Shown here in pieces: positions 21,662 to 29,725 of a stretch of 64,000 nucleotides of DNA (position 1 is the first letter of the stretch; each line of letters starts with the position of its first letter). The stretch comes from Naasia lichenicola (GTDB lineage Bacteria; Actinomycetota; Actinomycetes; Actinomycetales; Microbacteriaceae), in the NCBI RefSeq assembly GCF_004801885.1, contig NZ_SSSM01000006.1, positions 372,001-436,000 of the forward strand, in the 5' to 3' direction. A model generated the notes under the pieces. That model was given only the letters and a program-made list of their open reading frames with translations. It had not been told where the DNA came from and did not search any database. Made by a program: the position numbers and the translations under genes.

Positions 21662-23382
21662 CTTTGTGGAATGAACAGCGGGAGCGCCAGGGAACGGCGT
21701 ATGCCCAGTCAGCTCCTCCTGCCAGCCGCCGAGAGGCGCGCGATGCCGAGCGTCAAGCCGCCGTCGATCAGCGCGAGACGGATGGCGCCCTCGGGCAGCA
21801 CCCCTCGGAGATCTACGACGTCAACGCCTCCGGCAACATCTGGGACACGATCTCGCGCAAGGCCGCATCGCAGCTGAGCGATGTGGCCTCCGACGCCGAG
21901 CGCCGCACCGGGCGATCGGTCTCGGACACCGACTATCCGTCGGAGCCCCTCTCGTACCTGACACAGGGGCGCCCCAGCGTGCCGTCGTACTCGGTCGAGA
22001 ACACCCGCCGTCCGCGCGGTTCCTCGATGCTCGTCGACGGTCCCCAAGGTGCCTCCGATCAGGGGAATCGGTCCGCTCAGCAGCCGGTCGCCCCGCAGCG
22101 CAACGCGGCTGCCGAGATCACCGGCGAGCCCTACGGCCGCAGGTCGCACGCAGCTCCCGCCGCTCCTGAGCCCGAATCGTCCGCGCCGACGGAGCACACG
22201 CTGTCCCGTCGCGAGCTCCGCCAGATCCGCGAGACCGGTCAGGTGGGACCGTTCTCCGCGGCGCAGCTGAGCCCGCAGGTCTCCCAGCCGCCGGCCCCGC
22301 CGTGGCAGTCCGAGCCGCAGCGCAGCGCAGCCGGCCAGCAGGTGCCGCTGCGTCCGGCCCCTGCCGCGTTCTCCGCCGCTCCGGCGCCGCAGCAGTCACC
22401 CAATCCGTACTCGTCGGGTGGCTACGTGCCGTTCGAGGAGACCGCGACCGTCGAGATGTCGGCGATCGAGAAGCGCGCGCTGTCCGCCGACCTCCCGGCT
22501 CCCACTCTGCCCAAGCCGCCGTTCGCACGGCCCACGGTTCAGTTCCCGGGTCAGGCGCAGCGCCAGGCCGAATCGCAGCAGCACGACTTCGACGAGGTCG
22601 CTCCTCGCACCGTTCCGGTCAACGTCATGCGCTCTACGCCGCCTGCTCAGGCGCCGGCACCCGTGCGTCCGCAGGCCGCCGCCCCCGCACCTGCCCAGCC
22701 GTTCTACGAGCCGCAGGCCTATCAGGCGCCCGATCCCGAGCAGTACGGTGATCAGCAGTACGGACAGCAGTTCGGCCAGCCCGCATACGGCAAGTCGGAA
22801 GCGGCCCTGCAGGGCTTCGAGGCGATGATCCAGCAGGCCGGCGGTCCCCGTGAGGCACCTCAGCCGCCGATGCCGCAGCGCCAGCCGCAGCCGGTCCGCT
22901 CCGAGCGTCCCTTCACGCCGCCGACCGGTCACTGGTCGACGCAGGTCGACGATCACGACGACCACCTGCCCTTCGACGGTCTGCTCTCGCGCGACGTGGG
23001 CAGCACCGGCTCGTCCGGGAACGCGCTGATCATGTCGAACGATCCGCAGCCCGACCTCTTCAATGCTCTGAACAGCACCGGCGAGATCATGGCGACCGGG
23101 CAGCTCGACCTCCCGCGCAGCCTGTCCTCGACCGGCGCCTCGGACATGTACGACTCCGCGGAGATCGACCGGATCTTCGAGGATCAGGATCACCAGACCT
23201 CGGATGTCGTGCCGGTCCGCGCCGCACGGGCCGTGGCCACCCATACCTCCACTCGCAGCGTGGTCAGCCCGCGCAAGCGTCGCGGGGGTATGCTTCCCAC
23301 CGTGCTCGCCATCACGGCGGCAGTCATGGCGGTCGGCGTGATCGCCCTGCTCTTCGGCAGCTACGTTCTGAGGCTCTTCTGA
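21658..23382 (+). CDS. Proline/glutamine-rich protein with C-terminal membrane anchor
   Basis: A 574-residue protein of unknown function. The first ~130 residues are charged. Residues ~150-410 are very rich in Pro, Ala and Gln (for example [18 protein letters not shown] and [13 protein letters not shown]) and should be disordered. A basic patch (SPRKRRGG) and one C-terminal helix ([20 protein letters not shown]) follow, so the bulk should lie in the cytoplasm, tail-anchored. It overlaps nadD by 4 nt, and its own stop overlaps the proposed rsfS start by 3 nt, placing it inside a nadD-rsfS operon. Confidence 0.8.
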   Translation: MTLWNEQRERQGTAYAQSAPPASRREARDAERQAAVDQRETDGALGQHPSEIYDVNASGNIWDTISRKAASQLSDVASDAERRTGRSVSDTDYPSEPLSYLTQGRPSVPSYSVENTRRPRGSSMLVDGPQGASDQGNRSAQQPVAPQRNAAAEITGEPYGRRSHAAPAAPEPESSAPTEHTLSRRELRQIRETGQVGPFSAAQLSPQVSQPPAPPWQSEPQRSAAGQQVPLRPAPAAFSAAPAPQQSPNPYSSGGYVPFEETATVEMSAIEKRALSADLPAPTLPKPPFARPTVQFPGQAQRQAESQQHDFDEVAPRTVPVNVMRSTPPAQAPAPVRPQAAAPAPAQPFYEPQAYQAPDPEQYGDQQYGQQFGQPAYGKSEAALQGFEAMIQQAGGPREAPQPPMPQRQPQPVRSERPFTPPTGHWSTQVDDHDDHLPFDGLLSRDVGSTGSSGNALIMSNDPQPDLFNALNSTGEIMATGQLDLPRSLSSTGASDMYDSAEIDRIFEDQDHQTSDVVPVRAARAVATHTSTRSVVSPRKRRGGMLPTVLAITAAVMAVGVIALLFGSYVLRLF

Positions 23383-23765
23383 TTTCTCCTTCCGGCGCAT
23401 CGGACCACGCGGTCCACCTGATCCAGCTCGCGGCCGCCGCGGCCGATGCCAAGAACGGAACCGATTTCGTCGCACTCGACGTGACCGGACCGCTTCCGCT
23501 GACCGACGCATTCCTGCTCATCACGGGGCGCAACGAGCGCAATGTGCTCGCGATCGTGGATGAGATCGAGGACAAGCTCGCCGAGGCGGGCACGAAGGCC
23601 CTCCGTCGGGAGGGCCGATCCGAGGGCCGCTGGGTGCTCCTCGACTTCGGCGACATCGTCGTCCACGTCTTCCACGAGGACGACCGGATGTACTACTCGC
23701 TCGAGCGACTGTGGCGCGACTGCCCGGTCATCCCGATCACCCTGCCGGTCCGCCAGGGGGAGTAG
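23379..23765 (+). CDS. rsfS: Ribosome silencing factor RsfS, probable CTG start
   Basis: Binds ribosomal protein L14 and blocks subunit joining when nutrients are scarce. The core is clear: VALDVTGPLPLTDAFLLITG, RNERNVLAIVDEIEDKL, GRWVLLDFGDIVVHVFHEDDR and YYSLERLW. No ATG, GTG or TTG lies in frame upstream of GTG 23481, but that start would delete the conserved first helix (LIQLAAAAADAKNGTDF). CTG 23379 overlaps the previous TGA stop as CTGA and has GAGG at 23370-23373 six bases away; ATT 23382 is the alternative. I therefore propose a non-standard start, giving 128 residues. Confidence 0.88.
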   Translation: MISPSGASDHAVHLIQLAAAAADAKNGTDFVALDVTGPLPLTDAFLLITGRNERNVLAIVDEIEDKLAEAGTKALRREGRSEGRWVLLDFGDIVVHVFHEDDRMYYSLERLWRDCPVIPITLPVRQGE

Positions 23766-23904
23766 CTCCCTCGCCGATCCAGCTCGTTGCGCGGATCAGG
23801 GGATCTCGCACCGATCAGGGGATCCTGTCCTCTTGGGGGCTCTTCGGTGCCCGAACCAGCAGATTTCGGGGGCAAGGCCCTGATCCGTGCAAAGCCTAAA
23901 GCCG

Positions 23905-24486
23905 CTAGCGGATGAGCTGCTCCGGTCTGCGCTTCTGAAGCCACGGCCGCAGAAGCCGGGTGACGAGCGGCAGCGCCAGATAGGTCATGACCGGCGAGAG
24001 CACCGCGACCGTCAGCAGGACGCGGAGCGCCAGCGGCCAGTCGACCGTGAGCGGCGCGAGGAACAGCTGCGCGAGCAGGCTCAGCGGATAGAAGACCAGC
24101 ACGATGCTGACCATCTGCTTCCAGCGCGGCGGAATGGCCGGCCTGCTCGGGGACACCTCGACGGTCGCCGGCTCATCGAACCAGCCCTCGATCCCGGTAC
24201 GACGCTCGCTGTGGGCATCCTCGGCGATGCCGACGGCACTGGCGACCCACCACTCGCGTTCGCCCGATCGCTCCCACGCGGCGAGGCTCTCACCATCGGC
24301 GAAGCGATACAGCATGTGCCAGTCGGGGGAGTCGACGTCGGGGCGGACCCAACCGGATCCGAGGTACCCAGGCTGTGCGCTCATCAGCTCCTGGCCGGCA
24401 CGCGCCCACGCGGCGGCCTCCTTCGATCGATCGGGATCGACCCTGCGCACGATCGAGATCGTGATCGGCTCCGCCTGCTGCACCAT
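23905..24486 (-). CDS. Antibiotic biosynthesis monooxygenase (ABM)-like membrane protein
   Basis: A 193-residue protein. The N-terminal ~100 residues resemble the dimeric ferredoxin-like ABM fold (ITISIVRRVDPDRSKEAAAW ... DWHMLYRFADGESLAAWERS). It is followed by two membrane helices (MVSIVLVFYPLSLLAQLFL and LRVLLTVAVLSPVMTYLALP) and a basic end. This ABM-plus-two-helices layout is seen in many uncharacterised actinobacterial proteins; no substrate is known. ATG 24486 lies six bases after a GACAAT box. It is divergent from the DUF5302 gene. Confidence 0.75.
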   Translation of the reverse strand: MVQQAEPITISIVRRVDPDRSKEAAAWARAGQELMSAQPGYLGSGWVRPDVDSPDWHMLYRFADGESLAAWERSGEREWWVASAVGIAEDAHSERRTGIEGWFDEPATVEVSPSRPAIPPRWKQMVSIVLVFYPLSLLAQLFLAPLTVDWPLALRVLLTVAVLSPVMTYLALPLVTRLLRPWLQKRRPEQLIR

Positions 24487-24492
24487 GCCTCG

Positions 24493-24498
24493 ATTGTC
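24493..24498 (-). promoter_or_regulatory. -10 box of the ABM-like gene (leaderless)
   Basis: GACAAT on the minus strand, six nucleotides before the ATG at 24486. Confidence 0.5.
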
Positions 24499-24578
24499 CC
24501 AACCCCGTGCCTCCGCCCCGAACCGAGGTCGCTGATACCTCGCCGATCCGCCCTTGAACTCACAGGAGGGTGCGTGGT

Positions 24579-24584
24579 TACGCT
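24579..24584 (+). promoter_or_regulatory. -10 box of the DUF5302 gene (leaderless)
   Basis: TACGCT, six nucleotides before the ATG at 24591. An AGGAGG a little upstream is too far from that ATG to serve it. Confidence 0.5.
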
Positions 24585-24590
24585 GAAGCC

Positions 24591-24782
24591 ATGAGTACGG
24601 AGACGGAAGGCGCGGCCGCAGAGGCCGCCGAGGAGACGAAACGCAAGTTCCGCGAGGCGTTGGATCGCAAGAACGCCAACGCCGCCAAGCGCGGTGAGGC
24701 GCACCTGGATGGCGAGTCGGCGATCCACAGCACCCACGGTCCGAGCGACCACAAGCGGGAGTTCCGCCGCAAGAGCGGCTGA
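24591..24782 (+). CDS. DUF5302 small charged protein
   Basis: A 63-residue, highly charged protein with no hydrophobic core: an acidic/Ala N-terminus, then TKRKFREALDRKNANAAKRG, SAIHSTHGPSDHKREF and a basic RRKSG tail. The pattern matches actinobacterial DUF5302 proteins, whose role is unknown. Its own leaderless -10 box and a strong terminator make it a complete single-gene unit. Confidence 0.8.
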   Translation: MSTETEGAAAEAAEETKRKFREALDRKNANAAKRGEAHLDGESAIHSTHGPSDHKREFRRKSG

Positions 24783-24798
24783 GTTCGCCGGAATGAGG

Positions 24799-24834
24799 AA
24801 GGACCGGATCCGCTAAGGATCCGGTCCTTTTCCT
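24799..24834 (+). terminator. Rho-independent terminator after the DUF5302 gene
   Basis: AAGGACCGGATCC (24799-24811), loop GCTAA, perfect complement at 24817-24829, followed by TTTTCCTT with overlap into the stem end. Confidence 0.92.
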
Positions 24835-24937
24835 TGGCCTCCGCCGGCGTCCTGCGCATGGTCGCGCGTGAACGGCCCAGCGCAAGCCGACGGTCGAAGC
24901 ATGTAGTAATGTTGACGAGGCCTCCACGGGGGTCGAT

Positions 24938-25013
24938 GGGCCCGTGGCGCAGCTGGTAGCGCACCTGCATGGCATGCAGGGGGTCAGGGGTTCGAATCCC
25001 CTCGGGTCCACCA
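24938..25013 (+). tRNA. tRNA-Ala (anticodon GGC)
   Basis: A 76-nt cloverleaf. Acceptor GGGCCCG pairs with CGGGTCC, with discriminator A and an encoded CCA end (25011-25013). The D arm is GCGCAGCTGGTAGCGC. The anticodon stem is CCTGC/GCAGG, loop ATGGCAT, with anticodon GGC at 24971-24973. The T arm contains GGTTCGAATCC. GGC reads GCC and GCU alanine codons. TAGTAA at 24904-24909 is a plausible -10 box. Confidence 0.98.
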
Positions 25014-25019
25014 CAACAG

Positions 25020-25056
25020 CAGAAGGCGTCGTCCACACGGGCGGCGCCTTCGTCGT
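25020..25056 (+). terminator. Possible hairpin terminator after tRNA-Ala
   Basis: GAAGGCG near 25022 pairs with CGCCTTC near 25047 across CGTCCACACGGGCG. No clear U-run follows, so assignment is tentative. Confidence 0.4.
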
Positions 25057-25170
25057 TCACCTGGTGCTGGAGGCGGAGCTGCACGCGGTGCTGCGGACGA
25101 AACGCGGTCGGGTGCCAGTGCGTTATGTCCGTAGTGGCGCGCGGTGCCCGGTTCGGCGCGTTCTTCGGCT

Positions 25171-25176
25171 TAGCCT
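25171..25176 (+). promoter_or_regulatory. -10 box of the methyltransferase-like gene (leaderless)
   Basis: TAGCCT, six nucleotides before the GTG at 25183. Confidence 0.55.
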
Positions 25177-25182
25177 GCAGGC

Positions 25183-26148
25183 GTGAGCACCGAGCAGCGA
25201 TCCCCGGCCAAGCGATCGCTCGTCGCGATCGAGCGCTGGCTGGCGACGAATCCCTCCCTCGAGGACGTCGCGGCACGCTTCCCTGCCGAGTGGCAGCAGG
25301 CGATGGGCGAGGTGAAGCAGGCGGCGGCGGGAGGTGCCGGCGGCGGGGCGGAGCTGGCCCGTCGACTCGGCGCGCAGCGCGGTCGACCCGCCGACCGGAT
25401 GCAGAGCGAGGCAGCGCGAGTATCGGACAGAGTCCGATCGCACATGACGCTCCGGCTGCTGCAAGCGGTTGCCGTCCGATCCGAATCCGGAGTCGAGGAA
25501 GGGCGCGTCCGCTTCGGGCTGCTCAACGGCTGGCTGCTGCAGCGGGTCTTCTTCGAGAAGGGCCTGCGTCGGAAGCCGGTGTCGATGGGCGCCTATCGGA
25601 TCGCCTGGCCCCTCGCCTGGGAGCGCCGCCGCCTGATGGCGCTGGTCCGCCCCAACGGCATCTACTGCTTCTACTCGGGCGCCTTCGTGCGCCGGATCGC
25701 TGGGATGGCGCGCGCCGTAGGCTCTGCACAGCCGGGGGCCGTGCTCGAGATCGCGGCGGGGGACGGCACGCTCACGCGCTTCCTCCGCGACGCCGGGGCG
25801 GCGGCCCATGCCACTGATGACCACAGCTGGGCCTCGACCATCGATTACGCGGACGACGTCGAACGAGCGGACGCCCGCACCGCCCTGCGCATGCACTCTC
25901 CGGCGACGGTGGTCTGCTCGTGGCCGCCTCCCGGGAACCTCTTCGAGCGAGCCGTCTTCGAGACGCCGAGCGTGCAGACCTACATCGCCGTGGTCGGTGC
26001 CCACGAGTCGGAGGCCGGAGCATGGGATGCGTACCGCGCCCAGGACGCCTTCGACTGGAGCGTCGACGAGGAGCTCAGCGCACTGGTCCTGCCCAGTGGC
26101 AGGAGTCGCGTTCTGGTCTTCCGTCGGCGCGCCGTCAGCTCTCGCTGA
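25183..26148 (+). CDS. SAM-dependent methyltransferase-like protein
   Basis: A 321-residue soluble protein. The C-terminal half carries a class I methyltransferase motif I, AVLEIAAGDGTLTRFL near residues 187-202, and a following acidic strand, but later motifs are degenerate. The N-terminal ~180 residues (helical, with LVAIERWLATNPSLEDVA and FYSGAFVRRIAG) match nothing I recognise. The substrate is unknown and loss of activity cannot be excluded. It overlaps the convergent TetR gene by 14 nt at the 3' end. Confidence 0.7.
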   Translation: MSTEQRSPAKRSLVAIERWLATNPSLEDVAARFPAEWQQAMGEVKQAAAGGAGGGAELARRLGAQRGRPADRMQSEAARVSDRVRSHMTLRLLQAVAVRSESGVEEGRVRFGLLNGWLLQRVFFEKGLRRKPVSMGAYRIAWPLAWERRRLMALVRPNGIYCFYSGAFVRRIAGMARAVGSAQPGAVLEIAAGDGTLTRFLRDAGAAAHATDDHSWASTIDYADDVERADARTALRMHSPATVVCSWPPPGNLFERAVFETPSVQTYIAVVGAHESEAGAWDAYRAQDAFDWSVDEELSALVLPSGRSRVLVFRRRAVSSR

Positions 26149-26815
26149 CCTCGGCCGTTCGGCCGGTTTCCGAAGGCGCTTCCGGAGCGTCATCCGGGTT
26201 CGCTCGGGGACCCGCGTTGGGAGTGACTCGGTAGGAATTGTCGACCAGCCGGCAGAAGAGCTCGATGTGTGCGCCCATGTCCAGGCGACGGTCGTAGAGC
26301 CATTGCGTCTGCAGGCCGTCGATCAACGACGTCAGCAGCACCGCGATCATCGGCGACGGCATGTCGCGGTCCGCGTATCCGTCGCCGACGATGCGCTCGA
26401 GGGCGTCGGTGACCATGGTGTCCGCCTGCCGATAGCGGTCGACGACGAACCCGTGGGACGGATGGTCTGCGGGCGTGGCCTCGGCGATCACACTGGAGAA
26501 GAGCTGCACGAGGCCGGGCACTCGGGAGTTCTGCCGGACGAGTCGGCCGATCGTGCGACCGAAGTCGGCGACGGTAGGGCCGAGCTCACCGACGAACTGG
26601 CCGGCGTCCAGCTCGTCGCGACGGCGGATGACCTCCGCGAAGAGCGCTTCGCGCGACCCGAAGAGATCGATCAGCTGGGCCTCTGGCAGACCGGCCGCCG
26701 CCGCGAGCTCTGATGTCGTCGAGGCCGAGTATCCGGTCAGGGCGATCAGCTCCAACGCGACGGCGATTACCTCGTCCCGCTCGGCATCGTCTGGGTCGGG
26801 ATCGTGCTGAGCCAT
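26135..26815 (-). CDS. TetR family regulator (tandem paralog 1)
   Basis: A 226-residue regulator. The helix-turn-helix region (VIAVALELIALTGYSASTTS, ELAAAAGLPEAQLIDLFGSR) is typical of TetR. The C-terminal half shares the block VPGLVQLFSSVIAEA and the segment before it with the next upstream gene, marking the two as paralogs. The tail is Pro/Glu/Arg-rich. TAGAGT lies six bases before the ATG, so it has its own leaderless promoter, and 79 bp separate it from the paralog. The ligand is unknown. Confidence 0.87.
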   Translation of the reverse strand: MAQHDPDPDDAERDEVIAVALELIALTGYSASTTSELAAAAGLPEAQLIDLFGSREALFAEVIRRRDELDAGQFVGELGPTVADFGRTIGRLVRQNSRVPGLVQLFSSVIAEATPADHPSHGFVVDRYRQADTMVTDALERIVGDGYADRDMPSPMIAVLLTSLIDGLQTQWLYDRRLDMGAHIELFCRLVDNSYRVTPNAGPRANPDDAPEAPSETGRTAEVSES

Positions 26816-26821
26816 CGCTTC

Positions 26822-26827
26822 ACTCTA
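26822..26827 (-). promoter_or_regulatory. -10 box of TetR paralog 1 (leaderless)
   Basis: TAGAGT on the minus strand, six nucleotides before the ATG at 26815; the same hexamer and spacing serve the neighbouring paralog. Confidence 0.65.
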
Positions 26828-26894
26828 TTCCGACCGCTCAGCTGTATCGAGGGGCGGATTGCGAGGAGGATCGGGGGCTTTTCTCGACTCCGAC

Positions 26895-27512
26895 TCAGTG
26901 CTGTGGGTCGGTGAAGAGGTGCGACAGCAGGGCGAGTGCGGCATCCTGCTTGACGGACGGGTCGAGCAGCCATTGGATCTGCAGTCCGTCCGACGCGGCG
27001 ATCACCAGTGCGGCTGCGGCTTCCGGGTCGAGGTCGGCGCGCATCTCGCCGGATGCCTGCAGCGCCCGGATCTCCCGCGCGATGTTGGAGCGCACGCGGG
27101 CGAAGCGTTCCGTCGCGAAAGCGGTCGCCTCGGGGTGGCCGTCCTCCAGGGCGGTCGCGACGAGCGTGGAGTAGAGCTGCACCAGACCGGGCACCGACCT
27201 GTTCCGTTCGGCGGATCTCGCCATCCCCTCGACGGGAGACGGCCGATCGACGGGCGGTTCGGCTGGATTCTTCCTGCGCTCTGCCTCGCGATACACCTCG
27301 ACGAGCAGTGCTTCGCGAGAGGTGAAGTAGTGCGTCAGTGCCGCATGGGAGACGCCGATCGCCTGCGCGATCGCCCGCAGCGACGTGCCCGCTGCGCCGC
27401 GCTCCGCGAAGACCTCGATGGCGCGATCGAGGATCTCCTGGCGTCGCGCGACACCCTTCGCATAGGTGCCGCGGGCGCCCTCACCCTCGCTGGGGCTTCC
27501 GTCGGTGGGCAT
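26895..27512 (-). CDS. TetR family regulator (tandem paralog 2)
   Basis: A 205-residue TetR protein with a clear DNA-binding domain (RRQEILDRAIEVFAERGAAG, AIAQAIGVSHAALTHYFTSR). The C-terminal ligand domain contains VPGLVQLYSTLVATALEDGH, close to the same block in the downstream TetR gene. It is divergent from the sugar isomerase/oxidoreductase pair. An 18-bp near-palindrome at 27533-27550 in the shared gap could be its operator, so control of those two genes is the likely role (inference). Confidence 0.88.
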   Translation of the reverse strand: MPTDGSPSEGEGARGTYAKGVARRQEILDRAIEVFAERGAAGTSLRAIAQAIGVSHAALTHYFTSREALLVEVYREAERRKNPAEPPVDRPSPVEGMARSAERNRSVPGLVQLYSTLVATALEDGHPEATAFATERFARVRSNIAREIRALQASGEMRADLDPEAAAALVIAASDGLQIQWLLDPSVKQDAALALLSHLFTDPQH

Positions 27513-27518
27513 GCGAGC

Positions 27519-27524
27519 ACTCTA
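27519..27524 (-). promoter_or_regulatory. -10 box of TetR paralog 2 (leaderless)
   Basis: TAGAGT on the minus strand, six nucleotides before the ATG at 27512. Confidence 0.65.
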
Positions 27525-27532
27525 TCCGAACA

Positions 27533-27550
27533 AAGCTCCATCTGGAGGTT
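27533..27550. promoter_or_regulatory. Candidate TetR operator
   Basis: AAGCTCCA-TC-TGGAGGTT: 8-bp arms with one mismatch and a 2-bp spacer, centred in the gap between the TetR gene and the divergent isomerase gene and next to the TetR -10 box. Size and position fit a TetR-dimer site. Confidence 0.45.
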
Positions 27551-27619
27551 TTCGTGATAGCGTTCCGATCGGCCGCCGTCCTATGGCCCCGTCAACGGTG
27601 ATTCGCACGAGGAGCTCCC

Positions 27620-28483
27620 ATGTCACCCACAACTTCCGTCCAACTGTTCACCGTCAATGCGGCCCTCGAGGCCGATATGGACGGCACGCTCGCGAAGGTG
27701 GCCGAGGCGGGCTTCACCGCCGTCGAGCCGTATGACTTCGTGCGCCGCGCCGACGCGCTCGCTGCGGCCTTCGCCACCCACGGACTCTCCTCGCCGACCG
27801 GCCATGCATTCCTGGCCTCCACCTCGTTCGTGAACCCCGACGGCTCCGGCAGCACGGTCCCTGTGCCCGCGCCTGAAGTGGTGTTCGCCGCAGCCAAGAC
27901 CCTCGGGATGTCCCTGGTCATCGACCCGTACACCGCCCCCGATCGATGGACCACGGTCGAGCAGATCGAGGAGACCGCGAGGCTGCTCAACGCAGCAGCG
28001 GCCATCGCGAAGGATCACGGTCTGCGCGTCGGCTACCACAACCATGCCCACGAGCTCGAGGCGAGCTTCGACGGGGTCACGGGACTCGAGGTGCTCGCGA
28101 GCCTGCTCACCGACGATGTGGCGCTCGAGGTCGACCTCTACTGGGCGGCCCGTGCAGGCGTCGACGTCCCCGCGCTGCTGGCCAGGCTCGGCGAGCGCGT
28201 CAAGGCCGTGCACGTCAAGGACGGATCGCTCGACCCCGAGCTGGTGACGAAGTACCCGCCGGCCGATCAGCTCCCTGCGGGTCAGGGCAACGTGCCGCTG
28301 GCCGCCGCCCTCGAGGCGGTCACGGGCATCGAGTACGCGGTCGTCGAGTTCGACCACTTCGATGGCGACATCTATGCGGCCATCGCCCAGTCCTTCCAGT
28401 TCCTCGCCGGCCAGTCTGTCGCCGGCCAGTCTGTCGCCGGCCAGTCTCTCGCCGGCCAGGGCGCGAACGGATCGGCCGCCTGA
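27620..28483 (+). CDS. Sugar phosphate isomerase/epimerase family protein (TIM barrel)
   Basis: A 287-residue protein of the xylose-isomerase-like TIM-barrel superfamily, which includes inosose dehydratases and hydroxypyruvate isomerases. Metal-site signatures are visible: AVEPYDF, GYHNHAHELE, ALEVDLYWAARAG, VKAVHVKDG and AVVEFDHFDGD. GAGGAG precedes the ATG. The C-terminus carries three 15-bp tandem repeats coding repeats of AGQSV/L (28406-28459), an add-on beyond the barrel. It is coupled to the next gene (TGATG overlap), a common isomerase/dehydrogenase pair in sugar or inositol catabolism. The substrate is not determinable. Confidence 0.88.
   Translation: MSPTTSVQLFTVNAALEADMDGTLAKVAEAGFTAVEPYDFVRRADALAAAFATHGLSSPTGHAFLASTSFVNPDGSGSTVPVPAPEVVFAAAKTLGMSLVIDPYTAPDRWTTVEQIEETARLLNAAAAIAKDHGLRVGYHNHAHELEASFDGVTGLEVLASLLTDDVALEVDLYWAARAGVDVPALLARLGERVKAVHVKDGSLDPELVTKYPPADQLPAGQGNVPLAAALEAVTGIEYAVVEFDHFDGDIYAAIAQSFQFLAGQSVAGQSVAGQSLAGQGANGSAA
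28406..28459 (+). repeat. In-frame 15-bp tandem repeat in the isomerase gene
   Basis: GCCGGCCAGTCTGTC occurs at 28406-28420 and 28421-28435, then with one change at 28436-28450, followed by a partial copy. It encodes a repeated AGQS(V/L) at the C-terminal end, so copy-number change keeps the frame. Confidence 0.92.
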
Positions 28484-29634
28484 TGGTCACCGCATCCGGT
28501 TCATTCGGCGTCGGCATCATCGGCGCGGGAAACATCAGCGACCAGTACCTCCAGAACCTCACGACCTTCCCGGATCTCGAGGTGCTCGCGATCGGCGACC
28601 TCGACGAGGCACGGGCCGCGAGTCAGGCCGAGAAGTACGGCGTCCCGAACTCCGGCGGCGTCGACGCGGTCCTCGGCGATCCCGAGATCGACATCGTCGT
28701 CAACCTGACCATCCCGGCTGTGCATGTCGACGTCTCGCTGTCGATCCTGGCGGCAGGCAAGCATGTCTGGAGCGAGAAGCCCATCGGCGTCGACCGCGAG
28801 AGCTCGAAGAAGCTGCTCGAGACGGCGGCCGCCTTGGGACTGCGCGTGGGCATCGCCCCGGACACGGTCCTCGGCCCCGGAGTGCAGACCGCCAAGCGCG
28901 CCATCGAGGCGGGCGTCATCGGCCGCCCGCTCTTCGCCCAGACAGCCTTCCAGTGGCAGGGCCCGGAGATCTTCCACCCCAACCCGGCCTTCCTCTACGC
29001 GGTCGGCGGCGGACCGCTGCTGGACATGGGTCCGTACTACGTCTCGACGCTCGTGCACGTGTTCGGACCGGTGGCCTCCGTCGTCGCCCTCGGCCAGACG
29101 CCGCACGCCACCCGGACCGTGCAGGTCGGCGAGCTCGCGGGCACCGAGTTCCCCGTCGAGATCCCGTCCACCGTGTCCGTGCTCATGCAGTTCGAGGGCG
29201 GCGGGCAGGCATCGAGCCTCTACAGCACCGACTCGGCGCTTCGTCGCGCGGGCTTCTTCGAGGTCAGCGGAACGGAGGGCACCCTGACGATCCCGGATCC
29301 GAACACGTTCGGCGGCAGCATCTCGGTGATCCGTCCCTACGGTGCGGTGGCTGAGATGGTCACCGGCGCGGGGGAGATGGCCGTTCAGCAGGGGATCGAG
29401 ATCGAGCAGGAGGGCGTGCTGGTGGGCCGAGGACTCGGACTGCTGGACATGGCGCGCGCCATCCGCGACGGTCGTCCGCATGTCGCGAGCGGCGAGCTCG
29501 GCTACCACGTGCTCGACACCCTGCTCGCGATCGAGGAGTCCGCTGCCTCGAATCGGATCGTCGCGGTCGAGAGCACCGTGCCGGAGCTGGGCGCGATCCC
29601 GGCCGACTTCGATCCGTTGGCGCGCACCTTCTGA
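28483..29634 (+). CDS. Gfo/Idh/MocA family oxidoreductase
   Basis: A 383-residue NAD(P)-dependent sugar or cyclitol dehydrogenase. The N-terminal Rossmann motif is GVGIIGAGNISDQYL. The conserved EKP active-site loop is HVWSEKPIGVD, and the helix GGGPLLDMGPYYVSTLVHVFG holds the family's catalytic Asp/Tyr region. The ATG overlaps the isomerase TGA by one base, so the two are translationally coupled and should act on the same sugar. A strong hairpin follows. Confidence 0.93.
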   Translation: MVTASGSFGVGIIGAGNISDQYLQNLTTFPDLEVLAIGDLDEARAASQAEKYGVPNSGGVDAVLGDPEIDIVVNLTIPAVHVDVSLSILAAGKHVWSEKPIGVDRESSKKLLETAAALGLRVGIAPDTVLGPGVQTAKRAIEAGVIGRPLFAQTAFQWQGPEIFHPNPAFLYAVGGGPLLDMGPYYVSTLVHVFGPVASVVALGQTPHATRTVQVGELAGTEFPVEIPSTVSVLMQFEGGGQASSLYSTDSALRRAGFFEVSGTEGTLTIPDPNTFGGSISVIRPYGAVAEMVTGAGEMAVQQGIEIEQEGVLVGRGLGLLDMARAIRDGRPHVASGELGYHVLDTLLAIEESAASNRIVAVESTVPELGAIPADFDPLARTF

Positions 29635-29655
29635 GCACCGCCCTCGAGATGCGGA

Positions 29656-29693
29656 AGCGCCCGGATGCACCTCTGCAGGTGCGTCCGGGCGCT
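29656..29693. terminator. Bidirectional hairpin between convergent oxidoreductase and osmC-like genes
   Basis: AGCGCCCGGATGCAC (29656-29670) pairs with GTGCGTCCGGGCGCT (29679-29693), giving 15 bp with one G-T pair and an 8-nt loop. No clear U-tract. Confidence 0.75.
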
Positions 29694-29725
29694 GTCGTTC
29701 TGAAGGGGTCGACTCAGGAATCGAG

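Noticed and set aside
23481-23765. GTG 23481 as the rsfS start
   Set aside because: It would delete the first conserved helix and beta strand of the family and has no Shine-Dalgarno.
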